From contig OZ220688.1 in assembly GCA_965116445.1 (NCBI GenBank), positions 62,001 to 126,000 of the forward strand: 64,000 bases of DNA, read 5' to 3'. The notes beneath the pieces were generated by a model, which saw nothing but the letters and a program-made list of their open reading frames with translations, was not told the origin of the DNA and searched no databases. Position 1 is the stretch's first letter. Every line of letters starts with the position of its first letter. The translations under genes and the position numbers were made by a program. This DNA is from Multivorans sp965116445. Lineage in GTDB: Bacteria; Acidobacteriota; Thermoanaerobaculia; Multivoradales; Multivoraceae. Shown one piece after another: positions 34,138-41,459 of this stretch.

Positions 34138-35565
34138 TCAAACGATGATGTCGTCGACGACGAGGCCTTCGACGTCGGTCAGGCGGAAGTCGCGCCCCTG
34201 CGAGCGGTACGTGAGCCGCTCGTGGTCGAGGCCCAGCAGATGCAGGATCGTGGCGTGGAGGTCGTGGATGTGGACCTTGTCCTCGATCGCGTAGTAGCCG
34301 TAGTCGTCGGTGCGGCCGTGGCTGTGGCCGGGCTTCACGCCGCCGCCGGCCATGAACATCGTGTAGCCGTGGGGGTTGTGGTCGCGGCCGTTGCGGGCGC
34401 CGGCTTCGGCGCCGGGAGTGCGCCCGAACTCGCCGCCCCAGAGCACCAGGGTCTCGTCCAGCAGTCCGCGTGACTTGAGGTCCTTGATCAGGCCCGCAAC
34501 CGGCCGGTCGACCTCGGCGCAGCTCTGAGGCAGGCCGGTGATCAGGCCGGAGTGGTGGTCCCACTTCGAGTCCGGGCCGTGGGTCGCCTGAACGAAGCGC
34601 ACGCCCGATTCCGAGAAGCGGCGTGCGAGCAGGCAGCGGAGACCGAAGTTCCGGGCCACCGGGTCGTCGAGTCCGTAGAGGCGCCGGGTCGCCTCGGACT
34701 CGCCCTCGATGCTCATGAGTTCGGGCGCCTCGGTCTGCATGCGGAAGGCGAGCTCGAAGGATTCGATGCGCCCCTCGAGCGCCTGGTCGGGCCCGGTCTG
34801 CTCGAGCTGACGCCGTTGCCAGCGCTGCAGCAGATCGAGTTCGCTGCGCTGGACCTCCGGCGGCACGGACTCGTTGTCGAGGAAGTCGATCGTCGCGTCT
34901 TCCGTCTTCATCCTGGTCGTGCCGATCGCCGTGCCGTTGTAGGCGGCGGGCAGGAAGGCCGACGAGTAGTTCTGGACGCCGCCGTGCTGGTACGAGGGGC
35001 AGATCGTGATGAAGCCGGGCAGGTTCTCGTTCTCGGTGCCCAGTCCGTAGGCGACCCACGAGCCCATCGACGGGCGGACGAAGCGGTCGCTGCCCGTGTT
35101 CATCGCCAGGATGGCGCCGCCGTGGGCGGCGTTCGTGCCCCACATCGAGCGGATGAAGCAGAGGTCGTCGACGACCGAGGCGATGTTGGGCATCAGCTCG
35201 CTCACCCAGGCGCCGGACTGGCCGTGCTGCTTGAACTCCCAGGGGCTCTTGAACAGGTTGCCGGTCTCGTTGAACTGCACGCGGGGCTTGGCGAAGGGCA
35301 GCGGCTTGTTGTCGTCGCGGATGAGAAGCGGCTTGTACTCGAAGAGATCGTGTTGCGACGGCCCGCCGTGCATGTGCAGGAAGATGATCCGCTTGGCCTT
35401 CGGGGCGAAGTGCGGTGGGCGGGGCGCCAGCGGGTTGCCGGGCTCGGCGGCCAGCAGGTCGCGCTGGAGCAGGGAGGAGAGCGCCAGGCCGCCGAAGCCG
35501 CAGCCGCAGGTCTTCAGCATCTGGCGGCGGGTGAGGGGTGGCGGCTGGTGGTGGGGGTAGCGCAT
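34138..35565 (-). CDS. DUF1501 protein, Tat-exported
   Basis: 475 residues. The N-terminus TRRQMLKTCGCGFGGLALS is a Tat-type signal. The body is the DUF1501 alkaline-phosphatase-like fold, with IIFLHMHGGPSQHDLFEYKP, WDHHSG and GGEFGRTPG-type motifs. DUF1501 proteins are almost always encoded beside PSD1/DUF1549-DUF1553 proteins, as here (30 bp downstream of it). The family is abundant in Planctomycetota and in glycan-degrading marine bacteria. Biochemical role is still unknown; sulfate or phosphate ester cleavage has been guessed from the fold. Confidence 0.9.
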   Translation of the reverse strand: MRYPHHQPPPLTRRQMLKTCGCGFGGLALSSLLQRDLLAAEPGNPLAPRPPHFAPKAKRIIFLHMHGGPSQHDLFEYKPLLIRDDNKPLPFAKPRVQFNETGNLFKSPWEFKQHGQSGAWVSELMPNIASVVDDLCFIRSMWGTNAAHGGAILAMNTGSDRFVRPSMGSWVAYGLGTENENLPGFITICPSYQHGGVQNYSSAFLPAAYNGTAIGTTRMKTEDATIDFLDNESVPPEVQRSELDLLQRWQRRQLEQTGPDQALEGRIESFELAFRMQTEAPELMSIEGESEATRRLYGLDDPVARNFGLRCLLARRFSESGVRFVQATHGPDSKWDHHSGLITGLPQSCAEVDRPVAGLIKDLKSRGLLDETLVLWGGEFGRTPGAEAGARNGRDHNPHGYTMFMAGGGVKPGHSHGRTDDYGYYAIEDKVHIHDLHATILHLLGLDHERLTYRSQGRDFRLTDVEGLVVDDIIV

Positions 35566-35595
35566 CGTCTGTGACCTGGTTGGTGTACTTCGAAC

Positions 35596-38500
35596 CTAGT
35601 TGATGTAGATGAACTCGCTCGCCGCGAGGATGACGTGGGCGAGTCGGGTCCAGGCGTGGATCTCGGCGTCGTCTGGTGGTGCTAGCGCGGCAATGCGGTC
35701 GCCGCTGCGCGACGCGTCCTCTTCAGAAGCCGGCGGGGACGCCGGCGCACCCAGTGTGTTGCGCGCCGGCGCACCCAGTGTGCGGCCACCTGCCTGCGCG
35801 CCGCCGGCGCACCCGGTGTTCGCCGCGCACGCGGCGCGCATCTCTTCGAGGAAGGCGAGGCTGCCGGCGATCTCGACGTCGTCGGCGGGGCGGCCGTAGG
35901 CGCGGACGAAGGCGGTTGAGATGCGATCCTCGGCGCTCGTGTCCTCGAGCGCCAGGAGTTGCCGGGCGAAGCCGAGCGCGGCCTCTTCGACGAAGGGGCT
36001 GTTCATCATCAGCAGCGCCTGCCGCGGTACGACCGTCTCGGACCGATCGCCGACCGAGTCGCTGGCGTCGCCGAAGTCGAAGCCGGCGAAGATCCTGTAG
36101 ATCGCGGTGCGCACGACCGGCATGTAGATCGAGCGTCGGGGCGCGACGTAGACGTCGGCCTTGCCGAGCGGGCCTTCTTCACCGAAGACGTAACCCCTCG
36201 CGTTGAACTCCTCCACCCGCCCTCCCATCGTCAGGTCGAGGCGCCCGGCGAGCTGGAGCAGGGTGTCGCGAATCGGCTCGATCTCGAGGCGTCGCCGGTT
36301 CATCCGCCAGAGGAGCCGGTTCTCCTCGTCGACGGCGGCGTTTGCCGCGTCGTAGTCGCTCGACAGCAGGTACGTGCTCGACAGCATGATGTCGCGGTGG
36401 AGGTTCTTGAGCGACCAGCCGCCCTCGACGAAGCGGCGTGCCAGCCAGTCGAGAAGCTCGGGATGGGTGGGTTCACTGCCGATCGCGCCGAAGTTGCTCG
36501 GCGTGTCGACGATGCCGCGGCCGAAGTGCCAGTGCCAGACGCGGTTGACGATGACTCGCGCGGTTAGCGGGTGCTCGGGGTGGGTGATCCAGCGCGCCAG
36601 CTCGAGCCGGCCGCTGGCGCCGGCTGCTACCGGTGGCGGCGGCACGAGGTGATCCGTGACCTTGAGGAATCCGCGGGGCTCCGGTTTCTCGGCGAGGTTC
36701 AGGTGGCTGCCGCGGATGTGGACCGGCAGATCGACGATCTCCGATTCGTCGACGGCCATGGCGTACCGCGGCGCGGGCGGCGAGGCCTTCTTCAGGCGTT
36801 CGACTTCGGCGCGGAGTTCGGCGAGCCGCTCCAGCGCCTCCGGCGGGTAGAGCTTCTCTTCCTCCTCCTGGTCGAGGCAGGGGATGCAGAAGTAGCCGCC
36901 GTAGCTGCCGTAGACGAGCCACCGCAACTCCTCCTGCTCGCGCGGCAACCGGAAGTCCGCGGGCGCGAGGTCGTCCTCGTCCTTGAGCCCGAGGCGCATC
37001 AGGTGCTCTTCCCAAGCGATCTCGATCGTCGCGAAGAGATTCCCGTAGCGCCAGGCGACCTCCTCCAGTGTCTTCGGCGCCGGGCCGCGGACGAGGCCGC
37101 GGGTCAGGGGCGCCGTCAGCACCTTCTCCGACGCGATGAGCGCTCGCAGGTCCTCCGTCACCTGCGCGTAGCGGTCGGGCGAGGCGGCAGCGTAGGCGTT
37201 CCAGATCACGAAGACGGCGCCCGGGCTCGGGGCGTCCCCTTCGACCGGCGGGCCCTCCCGGTAGCGGTAGAAGGCGCGGACCCACTCTTCCAGGACGGCC
37301 GCCTCCAGGCCGCGCTCTCCGGCGACAGGGACGATCGTCTCCCTGGCCTTCTCCTGCGTCGCCTCGTCGTCGTCCGCGTGGCCGAAGGGCCCGACGGTGT
37401 CTCTCCAGCTCGGGTAGGCCTCCTCGGCGGCGAGCAGGTACTCGGCGAGGGCCGCGCGGCGCGGTCGGCGCAGGACGTCGTTCTGCTCCTCCACGAGTTC
37501 GTCCACCTTCGCCTGCGCCTCGGCGACGAGCTTCTGCGCCGCCTCGTACTCGGCGAGCTCGTCTTTCGGCGCCAGCGGCCGCTCCAGCCAGCGCATGCCG
37601 GCGGCGTCGCTCATCGTCGCGGTCGAGCGCAGGACGCCGGCCATCGCGTAGTAGTCGGCCGTTGGGATCGGGTCGAACTTGTGGTCGTGGCAGCGGGCGC
37701 AGCCGACCGGCAGGGCAAGAAAGGCGCGGCCCACCGTGTTCACCTGCTCGTCGACGATGTCGATCAGCATCTTGTCGACATCCTGCTCGGCGAGCACCTT
37801 GGGGCCGAGCATCAGGAAGCCGGTCGCGGTGATCTGCTCGAAGCGCTGCGCGTCGGTCTCCGCCGGCATCAGGTCGCCGGCGATCTGTTCGTGGACGAAG
37901 CGGTTGAAGGGCTTGTCGCGGTTGAGCGAGTCGACGACGTAGTCGCGATAGCGGAAGGCGTTGGGGAACCCGATGTTCTCGTCGAGGCCGTTCGAGTCGG
38001 CATAGCGGGCGACGTCGAGCCAGTGGCGGCCCCAACGCTCACCGTAGTGCGGCGAGGCGAGCAGCCGGTCGACGACTCGGGCGAACGCGTCGGGGCTCTG
38101 GTCGGCCAGGAAGTCCTCGATCTCGGCTTCCGACGGGGCCAGGCCGATCACATCGAACGTCGCGCGGCGGAGCAGGGTGCGCTTGTCGGCGGGCGCGACG
38201 GGTGTGAGACCCTGATCCTCGAGGCCCGCCAGGACGAAGCGGTCGATGGGTTGCCTGATCCACGCCTCGTTCTTGACCGTGGGCGGTTCGGGATCCTCGA
38301 TCCGGCGAAAGGCCCAGTGCTCGCGGCCGGGACCGTAGTCGAAGGTCTCGGCCGCTCTCGCGGCGACGATCGTCTGCCCGGCGCCGGTCCGCGGGTCGGG
38401 TGCGCCTCGGCGGATCCACTGCTCGAAGTCGGCGATGACGTGGGCAGGCAGCTTGCCGTCTGGCGGCATCTGCGTGAGACCCTCGTAGTGGAGCGCCTCG

Positions 38501-38763
38501 ATCAGCAGGCTGTCCTCGGGCGAGCCCGGCACGATCACCGCGCCGCTGTCGCCTCCGGTGCGCAGCCCCTCGGCATCAAGCAGAACCAGTCCGCCGCGTA
38601 TCTTCCTGGGGTCGTCGCCGTGGCAGGCGTAGCAGCGCTCGACCAGGACCGGCCGGATCTTCGACTCGAAGAACTCAAGGTCGGCGGGGTCGATCTCAGC
38701 GGCGCCGGCGACCGTGCCGACCGCCGCTAGCCAGGCCAAAGCGAAGTGCGTAGTGCGGATCAT
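35596..38763 (-). CDS. PSD1-type protein: planctomycete cytochrome c, DUF1549 and DUF1553 domains
   Basis: 1055 residues with a signal peptide (cut near AGA, 21). A c-type haem site CYACH (44-48) lies in the planctomycete cytochrome c domain, followed by a DUF1549 domain (WIRQPIDRFVLAGLE onward) and a DUF1553 domain (LARWITHPEHPLTARVIVNR). Near the C-terminus a stretch of about 55 residues, rich in Gly/Ala/Pro, is encoded by a REP-like repeat and its partial copies at 35695-35818, read in frame. The protein then resumes the family ending LAHVILAASEFIYIN. Probably periplasmic or surface, acting with the DUF1501 protein. Confidence 0.9.
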   Translation of the reverse strand: MIRTTHFALAWLAAVGTVAGAAEIDPADLEFFESKIRPVLVERCYACHGDDPRKIRGGLVLLDAEGLRTGGDSGAVIVPGSPEDSLLIEALHYEGLTQMPPDGKLPAHVIADFEQWIRRGAPDPRTGAGQTIVAARAAETFDYGPGREHWAFRRIEDPEPPTVKNEAWIRQPIDRFVLAGLEDQGLTPVAPADKRTLLRRATFDVIGLAPSEAEIEDFLADQSPDAFARVVDRLLASPHYGERWGRHWLDVARYADSNGLDENIGFPNAFRYRDYVVDSLNRDKPFNRFVHEQIAGDLMPAETDAQRFEQITATGFLMLGPKVLAEQDVDKMLIDIVDEQVNTVGRAFLALPVGCARCHDHKFDPIPTADYYAMAGVLRSTATMSDAAGMRWLERPLAPKDELAEYEAAQKLVAEAQAKVDELVEEQNDVLRRPRRAALAEYLLAAEEAYPSWRDTVGPFGHADDDEATQEKARETIVPVAGERGLEAAVLEEWVRAFYRYREGPPVEGDAPSPGAVFVIWNAYAAASPDRYAQVTEDLRALIASEKVLTAPLTRGLVRGPAPKTLEEVAWRYGNLFATIEIAWEEHLMRLGLKDEDDLAPADFRLPREQEELRWLVYGSYGGYFCIPCLDQEEEEKLYPPEALERLAELRAEVERLKKASPPAPRYAMAVDESEIVDLPVHIRGSHLNLAEKPEPRGFLKVTDHLVPPPPVAAGASGRLELARWITHPEHPLTARVIVNRVWHWHFGRGIVDTPSNFGAIGSEPTHPELLDWLARRFVEGGWSLKNLHRDIMLSSTYLLSSDYDAANAAVDEENRLLWRMNRRRLEIEPIRDTLLQLAGRLDLTMGGRVEEFNARGYVFGEEGPLGKADVYVAPRRSIYMPVVRTAIYRIFAGFDFGDASDSVGDRSETVVPRQALLMMNSPFVEEAALGFARQLLALEDTSAEDRISTAFVRAYGRPADDVEIAGSLAFLEEMRAACAANTGCAGGAQAGGRTLGAPARNTLGAPASPPASEEDASRSGDRIAALAPPDDAEIHAWTRLAHVILAASEFIYIN
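35695..35818 (+). repeat. REP-like repeat (copy A) plus two partial copies inside the PSD1 gene
   Basis: A full unit (35695-35758: hairpin 1, the CTTCAGAA link, stem GCCGGCG/CGCCGGC, foot GCACCCAGT) is followed by two further tails CGCCGGCGCACCCAGTG (35765-35781) and GCCGGCGCACCCGGTG (35803-35818). All lie inside an open reading frame without breaking it. Confidence 0.75.
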
Positions 38764-39051
38764 TGAAGAATGCCGAGTTGAACGGCGAAGTCTATCGACG
38801 ACCCGCTCAGGCGTCCGTCGGCTTGCATGGAGCTGGCCGTTGACGGGGTGCGCCGACGTCCCCGTCGGCTGCCGCCGCAGGCGGCCAGCGACACGCGCCG
38901 GCCGCCAGGCCGGCTCCGCACGAAGGAGCGAGGCCTACGGCCTCGCGCGTTTCCCTCAGAAGGCCGACGGGGACGTCGGCGCAGCCGGTATGCATGCGCG
39001 AAAGCGCAGCGATCACTCTGCGAGTACTTCCCGGGAAGGTACGCTCGGACT
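38764..39051. repeat. 288-bp divergent interval holding two REP-like units (copy C)
   Basis: Unit 1 (about 38845-38869, reverse) is GGTGCGCCGACGTCCCCGTC plus GGC. Unit 2 (38926-38989, forward) has hairpin GCGAGGCC-TA-CGGCCTCGC, the link TTTCCCTCAGAA, stem GCCGACG/CGTCGGC and foot GCAGCCGGT. The two face each other and could fold into a large cruciform between the PSD1 and serine hydrolase promoters. Confidence 0.7.
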
Positions 39052-41445
39052 TTGACCCGAAGAGGAACCGCGCCTTTCACGTCAACGACAGGTTCTGCGC
39101 TCCGGCAGGCCGTGTGGGCCGTCGCACTCTCCTTGGCGATCGCGTGTGGGCCCGGCGGGCAGGATGCCGGGCAGGCGCCGTCGGCTGACGCTCGTGCGGA
39201 CGCGCGGGCGGAACGAATCGCGCAGATCGAGGCGCCGCGCGAGCCCGGGTCCGACGGCGACGCCGGCAAGACCCTCGCCGAGCTGATGGAGGCGCACGGC
39301 ATCCCCTCGCTCAGCATCGCGGTCGTCGAGGACTACCGGCTGGACTGGGCCAGGGCGTACGGCGTCGCGGACGAAGCGAGCGGCGCCCCGGCCGATCCGG
39401 ACACCCTCTTCCAGGCTGCGTCGATCAGCAAGCCGGTATCGGCGATGGCCGTTCTCCGGGCGGTGCAGGATGGGCTCTTCGAGCTTGACGACGACATCAA
39501 CGAGGTCCTCCGCTCCTGGCAACTCGAGGAGGACGCCGAACTGCTCGCCGAGACGCCGGTGACCCCGCGGATGCTCTTGAGCATGACGGCGGGCACGACG
39601 GTTTCGGGATTCCCCGGCTACAAGCCCGGCGCCGAACTGCCGACCGTTCCCGAAGTCCTCGGTCGTCAAGGTCAGGCGACGCCGGCCAATACGGAGCCGG
39701 TCGTCGTCGCCTGGCGGCCCGGCACCCGCTACGAGTACTCGGGAGGCGGGTCGACGATCCTGCAGCTCGCCCTGAGCGACGTTCGGGACAGGCCCTTCCA
39801 GGAGATCCTCCAGGAGACGGTTCTCGACCCGCTCGGCATGACCCGAAGTTGCTTCTGCCAGCCGCTGCCGGCCGTGCTTCGCGGCAACGCGGCGCGAGCG
39901 GGCGGGTCAGCTACTGGAGGGGACGGGGCCGGGGCCGGGGCAGAGCCGCGCGCCGAGTGGCACGTGTATCCGGAACTCTACGCGGCCGGCCTCTGGACGA
40001 CACCGACGGACCTTGCAAGCTTCCTGATCGAGGTGCAACTCTCCCTGGAGGGCCGCTCCAACCGGATCCTGAACGCGGAGCTCACTCGAAAGATGGTGAC
40101 GCCCGGTGGCGTGGGTCAGTACGCCCTCGGCTTCACCGCCGGCTCGACCACCCCGCACCGTCCCGCGCCGCCGGGAGAACGGAACCGCTTCTTCGGCCAT
40201 ACGGGCGGCAACTGGGGCTTTCGGGGCAACTTCGTCGGCTCGCTCGACGGCGGCAATGGCTATGTCATCCTGGCCAACAGCAGCGAGGCGAATTCCGTCA
40301 TCTTCCAGGAGCTGCCGGCGAGAATCCGGAGTGCCTATGGATGGGAGAGCGAGGTCGTGCCGTTGGCGGAGACCGAACAGTTGTTCCAGGAGCGCCTCGA
40401 CGAGTTACGCGAAGAGCTCGGGTTCATCGGCGCGACCGCCGCGTTCGTCCTGCCGGACGGCAGCGAAGGATCTGTCGCGACGGGTTACGCGGACCCGGAA
40501 CACGACGTCGCGATGACGCCTAAGCACCGGATGCCGGCCGGCAGCATCGGCAAGACGATTGCCGCGGCCACCGCGCTCAGCATGGTGAACGAAGGTCTTC
40601 TCGGCCTCGACGACCCGGCCTCTCGCTGGCTCGGTGGCGAACCCTGGTGGACGCGGCTTCCGAACCACGAGACGATGACCCTTCGTCACCTGCTGAGTCA
40701 CTCGAGCGGACTGACCGACCACGTCTACGACGACGCCTGGCGCCGGGAGGCCAGGGCACGGCGGGACGGCCCGAACGCCGACCCGGACTCGTACTTCAGG
40801 CCGCGCGAACTCGTCCAGTTCATTCTCGACAAGGAGCCCCTGTTCCCGGCCGGCGAGGGATACGCCTACACCGACACCGGCTTCATCGTTGCCGGTCTGA
40901 TGTTGGAAGCGGCGTCGGGCGACAGCTACTACGACGAAGCGCGGCGCCGCGTTCTCGACCGTCACGACCTGCCCCTCACGGCGGAGCAACTGGGCCGCTC
41001 GTTCGCGGGCCTCGCTCCCGGCCACCTCGGTGAGGACAACGCCTTCGCCCTGCCGGCCAAGGCGGCCGAAGGCGACCTGATGGCCTTCAACCCACGGACC
41101 GAGTGGACCGGCGGCGGCTACGTCTCGAACTCACGGGACCTGGCGCGCTGGGCGAAGATCCTCTACGAGGGGAAAGCGCTGGACGGTCCGTACCTCGAAG
41201 AGATGCTGAACTCCGGTTACCGCGGCGAAGACGCCGACGCGACCTACGGCCTCGGCGTCTACCGCGCCGACTCCCCGCACGGCGAACTCGTGGGCCACGG
41301 CGGCTGGTTCCCCGGTTGGCGCTCCACGATGTACTACCACCGGGACTCGGGGATTGCCGTCGCCATCCAGTTCAACCAGAACGAGGCCGACTTCCGCAAT
41401 CGTGTGCGCGACGATCTGCTCGCGCTCCTTCTGGAGCTGCATTGA
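39052..41445 (+). CDS. two-domain serine hydrolase lipoprotein (tandem beta-lactamase-fold domains)
   Basis: 797 residues from a TTG with GGGAAGG upstream. This start gives a lipoprotein signal ending LAIAC, whereas the frame open to 38827 runs through a repeat and is not credible. Domain 1 (about 50-430) has SISK (S124, K127), YSG and HTGG. Domain 2 (about 440-797) has SIGK (S498, K501), YTD and GHGG. Both keep the SxxK pair, so both may be active. Single-domain relatives (class C beta-lactamase, EstB, D-aminopeptidase type) are 350-450 residues. The amidohydrolase fusion gene overlaps its stop, suggesting a shared peptide- or amide-degrading job. Confidence 0.85.
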   Translation: MTRRGTAPFTSTTGSALRQAVWAVALSLAIACGPGGQDAGQAPSADARADARAERIAQIEAPREPGSDGDAGKTLAELMEAHGIPSLSIAVVEDYRLDWARAYGVADEASGAPADPDTLFQAASISKPVSAMAVLRAVQDGLFELDDDINEVLRSWQLEEDAELLAETPVTPRMLLSMTAGTTVSGFPGYKPGAELPTVPEVLGRQGQATPANTEPVVVAWRPGTRYEYSGGGSTILQLALSDVRDRPFQEILQETVLDPLGMTRSCFCQPLPAVLRGNAARAGGSATGGDGAGAGAEPRAEWHVYPELYAAGLWTTPTDLASFLIEVQLSLEGRSNRILNAELTRKMVTPGGVGQYALGFTAGSTTPHRPAPPGERNRFFGHTGGNWGFRGNFVGSLDGGNGYVILANSSEANSVIFQELPARIRSAYGWESEVVPLAETEQLFQERLDELREELGFIGATAAFVLPDGSEGSVATGYADPEHDVAMTPKHRMPAGSIGKTIAAATALSMVNEGLLGLDDPASRWLGGEPWWTRLPNHETMTLRHLLSHSSGLTDHVYDDAWRREARARRDGPNADPDSYFRPRELVQFILDKEPLFPAGEGYAYTDTGFIVAGLMLEAASGDSYYDEARRRVLDRHDLPLTAEQLGRSFAGLAPGHLGEDNAFALPAKAAEGDLMAFNPRTEWTGGGYVSNSRDLARWAKILYEGKALDGPYLEEMLNSGYRGEDADATYGLGVYRADSPHGELVGHGGWFPGWRSTMYYHRDSGIAVAIQFNQNEADFRNRVRDDLLALLLELH

Positions 41446-41459
41446 CTGGCGAGGATCGG

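Noticed and set aside
35755..35820. Possible CRISPR-like or tandem repeat array (three GCCGGCGCACCC tails)
   Set aside because: Only three unequal units, no uniform spacers, no cas genes, and all are parts of the dispersed REP-like repeat.
38827..39051. 75-codon N-terminal extension of the two-domain serine hydrolase
   Set aside because: It translates the REP-like units into Arg-rich sequence and would bury the lipoprotein signal. The TTG at 39052 with its ribosome site is better.
39052..41445. Antibiotic-resistance beta-lactamase
   Set aside because: SxxK and Tyr motifs are shared by esterases and D-aminopeptidases. The domain set, secretion signals and metabolic neighbours of the three such proteins do not point to resistance.
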